Shown here in pieces: positions 35,450-45,083 of a DNA stretch of 64,000 nt. The translations under genes were made by a program, and so were the position numbers. Under the pieces are notes generated by a model. That model did no database searches. It was not told where the DNA came from and was given only the letters and a program-made list of their open reading frames with translations. The stretch is taken from the NCBI RefSeq assembly GCF_009764685.1, contig NZ_VHLM01000050.1, positions 1 to 64,000 on the forward strand. Reading direction: 5' to 3'. This DNA comes from Flavobacterium sp. I-STPP5a (GTDB lineage Bacteria > Bacteroidota > Bacteroidia > Flavobacteriales > Flavobacteriaceae). Positions within the stretch are counted from its first letter, which is position 1, and each line of letters begins with the position of its first letter.

Positions 35450-36406
35450 TAGAGATGTAAAGTTATTTACTTGTTTTAATTGTTTGTAAACCAATGTGCT
35501 TTTGGTTAATCATTCTTGTGATTAGATTGTCAAATATGGTTTGCTTGTGTATTGACCTGTTTAATCGATAGCTATACTCGTCTAAATACTTTTCAATATT
35601 TTGTTCATGCATCCAAGAATATGTACTTCTTAACCATGATTTTACTTGATGTATTATTGTATTTATCTGGAAAAAATCAGAAGTATTACTTTTAATTTGT
35701 TCAATATCATATTCCATTTTCAATGGTTTATACCCAGTCCATTTATCGGTTTTTACCTTTGCTTGGGTTGATATATGACTATGAAAAATTTTACCAAGTT
35801 CATCAGAAGAGTAATCGTCAATTCTTTTGAAATATGCTCTTTTTATGCCTCCTTCATCATCAATTTCAACCGCTGCCACAATCTTCTTTTTTTTACTATC
35901 GTTGCTTCTTCCTTGTTTCAGATCTTCCTTACCGCCATAAACAAATTCATCAACATAAACGGTGCCAACAACTGGGTTCAGCTCACTGCTTTTCATTGCT
36001 GAACGGACTTTGTGCATAAACAGCCATGCTGTTGGACGACTAATAGAATAACGTTTTGCCATCTGAGAAGAAGATAAACTTTTTGTGGTGGCACTCATTT
36101 CAAAAACAATTCCAAAAGCTTTTCGGATTCCAAATTTTACCTTGTGAAAAATTGTATTGGCAGTAGGACTTTCTACATGATGACATAAATTACAATCTCG
36201 GGCATAGTTTAACTTACGAATGGTAAACTTATTGTGATTGCATTTTGAACACTTAAAAGCGCCTTTCCATTTTATTGAAGCCAAATATTCCAAACAGTCT
36301 AAGTCTGTTTGGAATGTGTCAAAAAAATCGATAATACTTTCTCCTTTGAATGATTCCATAACCTTTTTTGTTTTCCGAAATATAAGAAAATATCTTTACA
36401 GCTCTA
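35450..36406 (-). mobile_element. Complete IS1595-type insertion sequence, 957 bp
   Basis: The ends are inverted repeats: TAGAGATGTAAAGTTATTTA at 35450 on the plus strand and TAGAGCTGTAAAGATATTTT read from 36406 on the minus strand (3 differences in 20). Both sides carry the same 8-bp sequence ATTTTTTA (35442-35449 and 36407-36414), the target duplication size of the IS1595 family. It holds one transposase gene and interrupts the ColD-like gene. Confidence 0.92.
35463..36359 (-). CDS. IS1595 family transposase
   Basis: 298 residues. An N-terminal zinc ribbon (CSKCNHNKF near 38-46, CNLCHH near 56-61) precedes a short helix-turn-helix (SSSQMAKRYSISRPTAWLFMHK) and an ISXO2-type DDE domain with VDEFVYGG and KTDKWTGY as the acidic-site segments. 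Intact, so the element may still move. Acts only on its own ends. Confidence 0.93.
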   Translation of the reverse strand: MESFKGESIIDFFDTFQTDLDCLEYLASIKWKGAFKCSKCNHNKFTIRKLNYARDCNLCHHVESPTANTIFHKVKFGIRKAFGIVFEMSATTKSLSSSQMAKRYSISRPTAWLFMHKVRSAMKSSELNPVVGTVYVDEFVYGGKEDLKQGRSNDSKKKKIVAAVEIDDEGGIKRAYFKRIDDYSSDELGKIFHSHISTQAKVKTDKWTGYKPLKMEYDIEQIKSNTSDFFQINTIIHQVKSWLRSTYSWMHEQNIEKYLDEYSYRLNRSIHKQTIFDNLITRMINQKHIGLQTIKTSK

Positions 36407-37363
36407 ATTTTTTAAATGGTTAAAAACCTCTACTCTATTTTCTACAATCGTTCCGAAAGCAAAACTTGACAACTGATTGTATTGGCTTTCTTGACTCCAG
36501 TATTTGTCACCCAAATACTTTTTATACAATTTAAAATTTTCTTGTCTTACTTTTGTAATTTCCTCCATTTTAGTAAGTTGACTTATTCCTAAAAAGGCAT
36601 TTAAATCTGTAGAACGCAAATTAAATCCTGGATAGTAAAAAGTATAAAACTCCCTAACTTCATCAATATTGAAGGTTTCTTTCCATTCGTTTTTAAAATT
36701 ACTATCAACATCTCTTGACCAACCGTGAGAACGAATAGATAACATCAAATTATACAATTTGGTATCATTCGTGGTAACTGCACCACCCTCAATAGTAGAA
36801 ATATGATGGCCATAATAAAACGAAAATGAACCTGCTAGAGATAAATTTCCAGCTTTTCTTCCGTCAGTATAGGATGTTCCTAGAGCTTCGCAGGCATCTT
36901 CAATTAATAAAACGTCATATTTTTGACATAATTTGGTAATGGCATTCATATCGTTAAGATGTGCAAGTACGTGCACAACTATCAATAATGCTGGTTTTTC
37001 ATTAATGAATAATTCTTCAAGTTTAACAACATCTAAACCTAAACTTTGCTTGTCACTATCACACAATAAAACATCAAACCCAAACTGCAAGAAAGGAGAA
37101 AGTGTTGTTATCCAACTAATTGCTGGCACTACAACCTTTTTATTTTTTAGATAATCACCTTCTAGTAAGGAATAAGCCATCAATAAATTAGCTGATGAAC
37201 CACTATTTACCATTACACAATGTTTTGTTCCAGTGTATGCCGCAAATTGTTTTTCAAATTCAACAACTAATGGTCCTTTGGTTAATTGTGCCGCACCGGG
37301 AATCCATTGGCTTAAAGCTACTAATTCTTCCTGAGTTATAGTATTTTCTGCTAGTCTTATCAT
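36407..37363 (-). pseudogene. ColD-like GDP-4-keto-6-deoxymannose 3-dehydratase, IS-interrupted
   Basis: N-terminal 319 residues of a DegT/DnrJ/EryC1/StrS (aspartate aminotransferase fold) enzyme. The position normally holding the catalytic PLP Lys is His: SFYYGHHISTIEGG (H186-H187). This His replacement marks ColD/RfbH-type 3-dehydratases, which use PMP to remove the 3-OH in 3,6-dideoxyhexose synthesis. With gmd next door the likely product line is GDP-colitose. The frame ends at a TAG made by the IS terminus. It starts 2 bases after the GT2 gene ends. Confidence 0.8.
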
Positions 37364-37365
37364 GT

Positions 37366-38166
37366 CTATTTTTTAATTTTAACTTTTTTTATCAATGAAA
37401 ATATATTGTAATTTTTAATTAGTTTTGCCAAATAAAAATATACTCTAGCATCATTGTATGCGTTTTTAATTTTTTTCTGTTTTGAGGAATCCGACAAGGC
37501 ATCAATAGTAATTGACTTATCGTGAGCTCTAAAAATTGCTAATGGTTCATTAATAAAACCATATAACGGATAATCAATACAACTCATAATTGAAAATAAA
37601 ATATCAGGTCCAACGCCGTGGTATTCATTTTGAGTAAAAGGAATTTTCCCCACGAACAAATTATCCAGAAGTAGTTTTTTTCTAAAAATAACAGCACCTG
37701 GCGAAACCATATTGTTCTTACTTAATTTTAAAAAATTCTTAACTGGAAAAACGCCAGATGTATCATTTAATTTGAACAATTTTTCGCTGTATTCATTTTG
37801 ATTTTCATAATAAACCATTACGTTAGAAAACACAAAACCTACTTTTTCATCAAATAATTTAACACAATCTTCAATAAAATTAGGCTTTATCCAATCATCA
37901 TCATAATTAATGTGAATTAAATCATTGGAACAATGCAAAATTCCATCCATCCAGCAAAAGTGTACACCCGAATCTTTTTCTCTTCTAACGTATTTTATTT
38001 TATCTCCATATTTTTTAACCACTTCAGGCGTATTGTCAGTACTACCATGGTCGCACACAATTATTTCACAAGCCTGTGTTTGGGCTAAGCATGAATCTAT
38101 ACATTCAATTAAATAATCAGCTCTATTAAATGTTGGTATTACTATTGAAACTTGTTTGTTAGTCAT
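37366..38166 (-). CDS. GT2 family glycosyltransferase
   Basis: 266 residues. Starts QVSIVIPTFNRADYLIECIDS, with ICDHGSTDNTPEV and INYDDDW (DDD metal motif) and GPDILFSIM later. The start overlaps the end of the SDR gene upstream by 8 bases, so it is translationally coupled in the O-antigen type operon. Confidence 0.92.
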   Translation of the reverse strand: MTNKQVSIVIPTFNRADYLIECIDSCLAQTQACEIIVCDHGSTDNTPEVVKKYGDKIKYVRREKDSGVHFCWMDGILHCSNDLIHINYDDDWIKPNFIEDCVKLFDEKVGFVFSNVMVYYENQNEYSEKLFKLNDTSGVFPVKNFLKLSKNNMVSPGAVIFRKKLLLDNLFVGKIPFTQNEYHGVGPDILFSIMSCIDYPLYGFINEPLAIFRAHDKSITIDALSDSSKQKKIKNAYNDARVYFYLAKLIKNYNIFSLIKKVKIKK

Positions 38167-38947
38167 TTTTTATAATAGAATTTAATAATGAAATATCGGC
38201 ATTTAAATGATTAACAGTTTCAGTATCATCAAAATCAAAATTTATTTTTTGAGGTGCCATTTTTTGTGCAAAATCAATAATTTTTATCGATTTACCAGAG
38301 GCGATATTAATTGTTCCTTCATAGTTACCAAGAACTAATTTGATAATGATATCGCAAGCTTCTTCGGCATTTAAGAAATCTCTCGTTGAATTGGCTCCAA
38401 ATAATTTGAATGGCTTTGATAAATCTTCCTCTTCAAAACGCTTCATTAAGTTTGGATATAAAAAAGGGGGAAGTTGTGATTTATGATAAAAACTAAATAT
38501 GCGTCCGATACACAAATTAATATTTGAATATTTTTTCTTAAAATCATTGAGCAGCATTTCCGACATCCATTTTGTTAATCCATAGGAATTTATAGGATTA
38601 ACAGTATCACTTTCATTCAATATTTTAGAGGAACTTTCATAAACATGACTAGTACTAGCATAGAAAAAACCTATAGGTTGGTTGTGAATTTTTATTGCTT
38701 TAATTAAATTAATCGTACCTGAAATATTTACGTCATATGCTTCATGAATATTATTCTCAACATCAGAAACTGCAACTTTTGACGCCAAATGAATAATGTA
38801 TGTTAATTTGTTATTTTTAACCCAATCTATAACTGCATTATCGTCTCTAATATCAGTATTAAATGTAGAAAATTCAATGTTATCTTTTTCTAACTTATTA
38901 CAAATAATTTTCCCTAAAACACCAGAAGCTCCTGTAATTCCTATCAT
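38159..38947 (-). CDS. NAD-dependent epimerase/reductase (SDR), possible ColC
   Basis: 262 residues. Extended SDR fold with the Rossmann motif GITGASGVLG, ASTSHVYESS and the catalytic YGLTK. First gene of the minus-strand operon SDR-GT2-ColD-like-gmd-fcl. In colitose pathways an SDR (ColC) performs 5-epimerisation and 4-keto reduction after ColD; this position and size fit, but the specific activity is inferred only from context. Confidence 0.75.
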   Translation of the reverse strand: MIGITGASGVLGKIICNKLEKDNIEFSTFNTDIRDDNAVIDWVKNNKLTYIIHLASKVAVSDVENNIHEAYDVNISGTINLIKAIKIHNQPIGFFYASTSHVYESSSKILNESDTVNPINSYGLTKWMSEMLLNDFKKKYSNINLCIGRIFSFYHKSQLPPFLYPNLMKRFEEEDLSKPFKLFGANSTRDFLNAEEACDIIIKLVLGNYEGTINIASGKSIKIIDFAQKMAPQKINFDFDDTETVNHLNADISLLNSIIKND

Positions 38948-39093
38948 TTTAAAATTGATTTATAATCATTTCAGTTGTGAAAAAAGAACCCTTTCACATA
39001 GATTATTTAGCTGACAACAAAGATAATTTTTTTAGTAAAAAAAACTAACAATTCAAGAAAACAAAGCACTTTAATAATTTAATCGTAAAGTTA

Positions 39094-39101
39094 TATCTTT
39101 G
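39094..39101 (+). promoter_or_regulatory. -7 promoter element of tsaC
   Basis: TATCTTTG, a perfect TAnnTTTG, 20 bases upstream of the ATG at 39122. Confidence 0.45.
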
Positions 39102-39121
39102 CAAAATTTTAAAATTAGTTT

Positions 39122-39691
39122 ATGAGCGATATTAACACCGAAATACACAATGCTTTCGAAATCATTAAAGAGGGCGGTATTATCCTTTACCCTACAGACA
39201 CCGTTTGGGGCATAGGCTGTGACGCCACGAATCCAGAAGCTGTCGCCAAAATATACAAACTCAAACAAAGAGCCGAAACACAAAGCATGATTGTTTTGAT
39301 GAACGGAGAAAAAATGATGTATAATGTTTTTAAGGACATCCCTGAAGTAGCCTGGCAACTTATTGATTTATCTGAGAAACCTACGACTATAATATTGGAC
39401 AAACCAAGAAATGTAGCGCCAAATTTAGTTTCAGTAGACAACTCATTAGGAATACGAATTGTAAAAGAGCCATTTTGCTTTAAGTTAATGGAAAAGATGA
39501 AAAAGCCACTGGTATCAACATCAGCAAATATTTCGGGACAACCTACTCCTATTGCTTTTAAAGATATTAGTCCAGAAATTATAAAAGGTGTAGACTATGT
39601 TGTAAATTTGCATCGCGAAAAAATCGCCGGTAAACCTTCGACAATTATAAAATTGACGAATGATTCTCAGGTGAAAGTGATTCGAAAATAG
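39122..39691 (+). CDS. tsaC: L-threonylcarbamoyladenylate synthase (TsaC/Sua5)
   Basis: 189 residues. YrdC fold with GGIILYPTDTVWGIGCDAT, the KxR element KLKQRAETQ, and STSANISGQPTP. It makes threonylcarbamoyl-AMP for the t6A37 modification of ANN-decoding tRNAs. Short form without the Sua5 C-terminal domain. Confidence 0.94.
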   Translation: MSDINTEIHNAFEIIKEGGIILYPTDTVWGIGCDATNPEAVAKIYKLKQRAETQSMIVLMNGEKMMYNVFKDIPEVAWQLIDLSEKPTTIILDKPRNVAPNLVSVDNSLGIRIVKEPFCFKLMEKMKKPLVSTSANISGQPTPIAFKDISPEIIKGVDYVVNLHREKIAGKPSTIIKLTNDSQVKVIRK

Positions 39692-39758
39692 TTTGCAGTA
39701 TTCAGTTTCTAGTTTTCAGTTTACCAACTTTAGACTTTAGACTTTAAACATTTTTAAA

Positions 39759-41186
39759 ATGAGCATTAAAACTTCATATAAAGAAGCCTTAAATAATAAA
39801 ATTTTCGAAGTCATCTCTCAAGCTTCACAAGAACTCAACGTAGACAGCTACGTAATTGGAGGTTTTGTGCGAGATCTACTTTTAGGTAGAGATTTCAAAA
39901 AAGACATCGACATTGTTGCGGTAGGAAGCGGAATTGAGTTGGCTTTAAAAGTATCTCAATTGCTTCCTAACAAACCAAAAGTTCAGGTTTTCAAGACATA
40001 CGGAACAGCAATGTTGCGCTTTGAGGATACAGAAATTGAATTTGTAGGTGCTCGAAAAGAATCCTATCAATCTGATAGTCGTAATCCTATTGTTGAAAAC
40101 GGTACACTGCAAGATGATCAAAACCGACGCGATTTCACAATCAATGCACTTGCTTTAGCTTTGAATAAAGATAATTTTGGAGAATTACTAGACCCCTTTA
40201 ACGGTCTTGAAGATTTAAAAAATAAGGTTTTAAAAACCCCCTTGGATCCTGATGTTACTTTTTCTGATGATCCGTTGCGGATGTTGCGAGGCATCCGTTT
40301 TGCGAACCAATTGGGCTTTGATATAGAAGAAAATTCGTTTCAATCCATTACAAAGAACGCAGAGCGAATCAAAATTATTTCTGGAGAGCGCATCGTGGAT
40401 GAATTGAATAAAATACTTTCAACAGATCAACCTTCAATCGGATTTTTACATTTGTTCAAAACACGACTTTTGGATATTATTCTTCCCGAGTTAACGGCTT
40501 TGAACCAAGTTGAAGAAATAGAAGGTCACACCCACAAAAATAATTTCTACCACACGCTGGAAGTGGTTGACAATATTTGTCCAAATACGGATGACGTTTG
40601 GCTCCGCTGGTCTGCATTGTTGCACGATATAGGAAAAGCTCCAACAAAACGTTTTAATAAAAAACAAGGTTGGACATTTCACGGGCACGAATTTCTAGGT
40701 GGGAAAATGGCTAAAAAAATATTTGAGCGTTTGCACATGCCATTAAACCATAAAATGAAATTTGTTCAAAAAATGGTCATGATGAGTTCTAGACCTATTG
40801 TTCTTTCCCAAGATACTGTAACTGATAGTGCGGTGCGCCGTTTGGTGTTTGATGCTGGTGAAGACGTAGAAAACTTAATGACACTGTGCGAAGCGGATAT
40901 CACAACAAAAAACCCAAACAAATTTAAAAAGTACCACAAAAACTTTGAAATAGTTCGAAAAAAAATTGTGGAAGTTGAGGAACGTGATCAAGTACGTAAT
41001 TTTCAACCGCCGATATCTGGTGAGGAAATTATGGAGCATTTTAACATAAAACCCTCTAGGGAAATTGGCCTCATAAAAGAAGCAATAAAAGAGGCAATTC
41101 TTGAGGGTGAAATCCCAAACGAATATGATGCAGCTTTTGATTTTATGCTAAAAAAAGCATCTAAATTAGGTTTAGTCAAAGTTTAA
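39759..41186 (+). CDS. cca: CCA tRNA nucleotidyltransferase / HD domain protein
   Basis: 475 residues. The nucleotidyltransferase motifs [10 protein letters not shown] and KDIDIV (DxD), [11 protein letters not shown] and the ADP-binding RMLRGIRFA are followed by an HD domain ([14 protein letters not shown] ... LLHDIGK). Adds or repairs the 3' CCA of tRNAs. Followed closely by ctaA. Confidence 0.95.
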   Translation: MSIKTSYKEALNNKIFEVISQASQELNVDSYVIGGFVRDLLLGRDFKKDIDIVAVGSGIELALKVSQLLPNKPKVQVFKTYGTAMLRFEDTEIEFVGARKESYQSDSRNPIVENGTLQDDQNRRDFTINALALALNKDNFGELLDPFNGLEDLKNKVLKTPLDPDVTFSDDPLRMLRGIRFANQLGFDIEENSFQSITKNAERIKIISGERIVDELNKILSTDQPSIGFLHLFKTRLLDIILPELTALNQVEEIEGHTHKNNFYHTLEVVDNICPNTDDVWLRWSALLHDIGKAPTKRFNKKQGWTFHGHEFLGGKMAKKIFERLHMPLNHKMKFVQKMVMMSSRPIVLSQDTVTDSAVRRLVFDAGEDVENLMTLCEADITTKNPNKFKKYHKNFEIVRKKIVEVEERDQVRNFQPPISGEEIMEHFNIKPSREIGLIKEAIKEAILEGEIPNEYDAAFDFMLKKASKLGLVKV

Positions 41187-41246
41187 CTATTGTCTAGTGA
41201 CCTACTCCATAGAAATGAGATAATTTTACAACAAAATAGAATTCCT

Positions 41247-42269
41247 GTGCAAAAATACTTTCTAAAATCCGCAAAAATAGCTCTCGTTTTAGTTTATCTA
41301 GTCATCTTTGCAGGTGCCTTTGTTCGATTGACTGGCTCTGGAATGGGCTGCCCAGACTGGCCTAAATGTTTTGGGTATTACATTCCACCAACAGACCAAA
41401 AAGAGCTTTTGTTTACACCGAATAAAGAGTACAATAAAGGCCAAGTAATTATAAAAGAAGAATCATTATTAGTTGCTAAAGAGGATTTTGTTGCTAAAGA
41501 AAATTTTGAAACACCTAATTGGATACCTTATCAAAAACACGATTATGCCATTTTTAATCCTATTCACACTTGGGTAGAATACATCAATAGGCTCTTTGGT
41601 GCCCTAGCCGGAATTGCATGTGTTCTAACACTCATACTTTCTTTTGGATATAGAAAACAACAAAAAAATCTTATTTACATGTCCTTTTTTGTGTGTGTTC
41701 TTATGGCATTTCAGGCTTGGCTAGGGAAAACAGTTGTAGATTCTGTACTGAGTCCGTATAAAATTACCACACACATGCTCGCTGCTTTGTTAATCCTAGC
41801 TATACAACTTGTGGTTATTTACAGCGTAAAAACAAATAACAAACCAGTGGTCTTCAACACAAAATTCAATACTATTTTACTTGTTTCATTAGCACTGACA
41901 ATCGTACAGATTGTATTGGGTACAGATGTAAGAGAACATGTTGACATTGTTTCTAAAACAGGAGCGCCAGAGTTCATGTGGCTTCAAAACCCAACTGTAG
42001 AATTTTACATTCACAGATCTTTTTCGATACTTGTGCTTGCTATTAATACTTATTTATTTTATATCAATAGCAAACTAAATTTAAATGCAAGTAAATTAAA
42101 ATGGGTCATGTTCCTGCTTGCTTTTGAAATTATTTCGGGTATTGCAATGTATTATTTTGATTTTCCTTTTGGCACACAAACTATCCATATCGTTATAGCA
42201 ACCCTACTTTTCGGGGTTCAATTTTATTTGGTTTTAGAGTCTTATTCGCAAAGAAAAAAACAACTTTAA
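41247..42269 (+). CDS. ctaA: Haem A synthase (COX15/CtaA)
   Basis: 340 residues and eight membrane helices. Contains FVRLTGSGMGCPDWPKC with the conserved Cys pair region, NPIHTWVEYINRLFG and later His residues that bind haem. Converts haem O to haem A for aa3-type oxidases. There is no in-frame ATG near the N-terminus: candidates are GTG at 41247 (giving MQKYFLKSAKIAL, as in relatives) or TTG at 41190, 3 bases after the cca stop. I prefer GTG. Confidence 0.88.
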   Translation: MQKYFLKSAKIALVLVYLVIFAGAFVRLTGSGMGCPDWPKCFGYYIPPTDQKELLFTPNKEYNKGQVIIKEESLLVAKEDFVAKENFETPNWIPYQKHDYAIFNPIHTWVEYINRLFGALAGIACVLTLILSFGYRKQQKNLIYMSFFVCVLMAFQAWLGKTVVDSVLSPYKITTHMLAALLILAIQLVVIYSVKTNNKPVVFNTKFNTILLVSLALTIVQIVLGTDVREHVDIVSKTGAPEFMWLQNPTVEFYIHRSFSILVLAINTYLFYINSKLNLNASKLKWVMFLLAFEIISGIAMYYFDFPFGTQTIHIVIATLLFGVQFYLVLESYSQRKKQL

Positions 42270-42321
42270 AATCCGTTCTTGACTATATTGTCACATCTAT
42301 TTTTGCTTACTAATTATTAAA

Positions 42322-43095
42322 ATGTCTAAACTTGCAGCTCAAGATAAATTTTTAGATTTATCAGATTACGGGAGATTTTTTGGAAAATTTCTTGCCAACC
42401 AATTAAAAGATACACGCTTCACTCCCATTCATGTTACACTCCTTTTTGGCATTTCTGGATTACTTGCCATTTACAGTATTTTGCAAGGACATTACTTTTG
42501 GGCAGCCTTTTTTTTACTCTTAAAATCAGGAATTGATGCTGCCGATGGTGAGCTTGCCAGATTAAAAAAAACACCTTCTTACACGGGTAGATATCTTGAC
42601 AGTGTGTTTGATATTATATTGAATTTTTTGTTTTTAATGACTATTTGCTATGTCTCTAAAACTACTTTACTTCCTACAATTTTAGCGTTTATTGGTATTC
42701 AATTACAAGGTACTTTATACAATTATTACTATGTTATTTTACGAACAAAATCTGTAGGAGGAGATACTACTAGCAAAATATTTGAAAATAAATCTCCACG
42801 AGCTTTACCAGGAGAAACACAAAAATCAGTTGACATTTTATTTACTATTTACACAATCGTTTACGGTGTGTTTGATAAAATTATTCATGCACTTGATCCT
42901 GATGCATACAAAGTAAAAACATTTCCAAACTGGTTTATGACCTTGCTTTCTATTTACGGATTAGGTTTTCAATTGTTAATTATTGCTACTTTACTTGCGC
43001 TTGACTGCATTGAGTACATCATACCTTTCTTTATCTTTTACACTACTTTTATTTTAGTCTTAATAGGTATTAGAAAACTTGTTTTTAAGACATAA
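42322..43095 (+). CDS. CDP-alcohol phosphatidyltransferase family protein
   Basis: 257 residues, about six membrane helices. Near residues 74-96 it has the full catalytic pattern DG-x2-AR-x8-G-x3-D-x3-D (DGELARLKK ... GRYLDSVFD). It transfers a phosphatidyl or related phosphoalcohol unit from a CDP-activated donor to an acceptor; which lipid is made cannot be told. Confidence 0.88.
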   Translation: MSKLAAQDKFLDLSDYGRFFGKFLANQLKDTRFTPIHVTLLFGISGLLAIYSILQGHYFWAAFFLLLKSGIDAADGELARLKKTPSYTGRYLDSVFDIILNFLFLMTICYVSKTTLLPTILAFIGIQLQGTLYNYYYVILRTKSVGGDTTSKIFENKSPRALPGETQKSVDILFTIYTIVYGVFDKIIHALDPDAYKVKTFPNWFMTLLSIYGLGFQLLIIATLLALDCIEYIIPFFIFYTTFILVLIGIRKLVFKT

Positions 43096-43333
43096 ACCCA
43101 TCATAGACAATATCTATACCCATTAACTAAAAACCACATTACCATAACTTTAAAACAAAACATTTATAGTTATAATTTAACACCTTATTCCAAATCAAGG
43201 AATTTTGACAACAAGTATTAAATACTATTAGCTATTGGAATTATGCAATACATTTAAAGAATTGTATAACATTCAAACAGCTAAATTTTACCAAATTTGT
43301 GAATAACAAATAGTAATTTAAAAATTAGATATT

Positions 43334-43516
43334 ATGCCAAATTCAAATGAAATTAAGGGTACTTGGAATGAGTTAAAAGGAAAACTGAAACAAAAATTTG
43401 CCGATCTTACTGAAGATGATTTATTGTATGAAGAAGGTAAAGAAGATGTGATGTGGGGTAAATTACAACAAAAATTAGGCAAGACAGAAAAAGAAATTAA
43501 ATCTTTACTTGACTAG
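43334..43516 (+). CDS. CsbD family stress protein
   Basis: 60 residues: [20 protein letters not shown] ... [20 protein letters not shown]. The CsbD family is a small, hydrophilic helical protein often induced by general stress; its biochemical role is unknown. Stands alone with about 240 bases upstream. Confidence 0.9.
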   Translation: MPNSNEIKGTWNELKGKLKQKFADLTEDDLLYEEGKEDVMWGKLQQKLGKTEKEIKSLLD

Positions 43517-43623
43517 TTTTTGATTACAGGGACAAGTGTTTATAGTACCGTTTTTAAAACATTATTGATTTGAATTCTTTTTAAAAACAGTGCTAGAAAC
43601 ACTTTTTTTGGACTACAAAAAAA

Positions 43624-44391
43624 CTATCCTATCCAAGTCTTAAAATCAGTTACTTTTTCACGACTTACAACTACCTCATCCTCTTTGTAAGTGGGTAAAA
43701 CAACCTTCAATCTAGAGTTGCTATAAAGGACAATTTCCTTAATTGCTTTCATGGGAATTATAAACTTTCTGCTAATTCTAAAAAAATCTTTTGGGTCTAA
43801 TTCCTGTTCTAAATTTTCTAAAGTAACATCTATTAAATAATTTCTGTTATCATACGTGTGAATGTATGTGCCTTTGTTTTCGCTAAAAAAACATTCAATT
43901 TCATCTATTGAAATTACTTTGAGATGCTGCCCTATTTTTACGGTAAAACGTTTTTTATAATTTTTTTCAAAAGGAGTGGCTAGCATCTTTTTGATTTGTT
44001 CAAAATCAATAGCGAGGTTTTGAATCGGTAATTCTTGCTTAGGTAAAAGCGATTTAAATTTGGCAACAGCCACTTCTAAATCATCCTCATCAATAGGCTT
44101 CAAGAGGTAGTCAATACTATTTAATTTAAAAGCCCTTAATGCATATTCATCATAAGCTGTTGTAAAAATTACAGCACTTTTAATTTCAACTTTTTCGAAA
44201 ATTTCAAACGACAAACCGTCGGACAATTGAATGTCCAAAAAAATCAAATCCGGATGTTCGTTTGCAGAAAACCATTCGACCGCTTCTTCTACAGAGTGAA
44301 GCATCGTTTGCACTTGTATGCCTAACTTTTCTACTTTACGTTGTAAAAGTCGTGCTGCTGGTTTTTCGTCTTCTATAATTAATGTTGTCAT
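43624..44391 (-). CDS. LytTR family response regulator
   Basis: 255 residues. Receiver domain 1-120 with acidic pocket E7/D8, phosphoacceptor D53 (LIFLDIQLSDG), and K98 (YLLKPID). The LytTR DNA-binding domain is about 150-250 (FTVKIGQHLKVISIDEIECF ... RKFIIPMKAIKEI). Paired with the LytS-like kinase four genes upstream in the same operon. Confidence 0.94.
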   Translation of the reverse strand: MTTLIIEDEKPAARLLQRKVEKLGIQVQTMLHSVEEAVEWFSANEHPDLIFLDIQLSDGLSFEIFEKVEIKSAVIFTTAYDEYALRAFKLNSIDYLLKPIDEDDLEVAVAKFKSLLPKQELPIQNLAIDFEQIKKMLATPFEKNYKKRFTVKIGQHLKVISIDEIECFFSENKGTYIHTYDNRNYLIDVTLENLEQELDPKDFFRISRKFIIPMKAIKEIVLYSNSRLKVVLPTYKEDEVVVSREKVTDFKTWIG

Positions 44392-44457
44392 GTATTTTTA
44401 TGCTTGCTTTATAAATGATTGTTTGGCTTTTATTGCTGAGTAAAAATAAGAATTTAG

Positions 44458-44766
44458 TTATTCCCAATTCGAGTTTTTTTGTTTCTCCATCAGCTCTTTG
44501 ATTTTGCGTTCTTCCCAATCGCGTCCTAAAAATACTGGCGGTAAAAAAACCGATAATCCATGTGCGGCTAAACCAATTCCCCAAAATAAAGCGGTAGCAA
44601 AATTATTCCATTGAAAATAACTTTGACCAGGTTTAAGGTTTTGTATATTTAACACTATAATCATAATGTTGATCACAATGTAAACTATAAGGTGCGTATA
44701 AAACCCCTTGATTTTTCGAACTCTTTTTAGTGCATTATCGTATGCTAATTGATCGGTTGTTGTCAT
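44458..44766 (-). CDS. 2TM domain protein
   Basis: 102 residues. Matches the 2TM module: KRVRKIKGFYTHLIVYIVIN (first membrane helix), FWGIGLAAHGLSVF (second) and GRDWEERKIKELM. Homologous to the next gene and to the C-terminus of the histidine kinase. 2 bases separate it from the upstream gene. Function unknown. Confidence 0.88.
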   Translation of the reverse strand: MTTTDQLAYDNALKRVRKIKGFYTHLIVYIVINIMIIVLNIQNLKPGQSYFQWNNFATALFWGIGLAAHGLSVFLPPVFLGRDWEERKIKELMEKQKNSNWE

Positions 44767-44768
44767 GA

Positions 44769-45083
44769 TTACTCGTAGGTGTTAGTTTTGTTTTTCTCTT
44801 CTTGTATGTACTGTTTCATTTTTCTCTCTTCCCAGTTCTGTCCAAAAAATGGAAGCCAATTAAAAACTCTAATAGCGTGAAATAAAAGTCCAATACCCCA
44901 ACTTCCAAAGGTCCAAAAGAAAAATATATGGTTTGGAGAATATCTAAAATTTATTAGCATAAGAATTCCATTTACAAGTACAAATGAAGCAAGGTGCGAA
45001 TAAAACCCTTTTAACTCCTCTACTTGCTTTTTAGCAATTTGATATTGTTCAAATTCGCTATTGTTTGGTTTATTTAGTTCCAT
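44769..45083 (-). CDS. 2TM domain protein
   Basis: 104 residues. KKQVEELKGFYSHLASFVLVN, GSWGIGLLFHAIRVF and GQNWEERKMKQYIQ give the 2TM pattern. It overlaps the kinase gene by 10 bases, so translation is probably coupled. Confidence 0.88.
   Translation of the reverse strand: MELNKPNNSEFEQYQIAKKQVEELKGFYSHLASFVLVNGILMLINFRYSPNHIFFFWTFGSWGIGLLFHAIRVFNWLPFFGQNWEERKMKQYIQEEKNKTNTYE

Noticed and set aside
36407..37363. GDP-perosamine synthase or other sugar aminotransferase
   Set aside because: The PLP-binding Lys is replaced by His (GHHISTIEGG), which fits ColD/RfbH dehydratases rather than aminotransferases.
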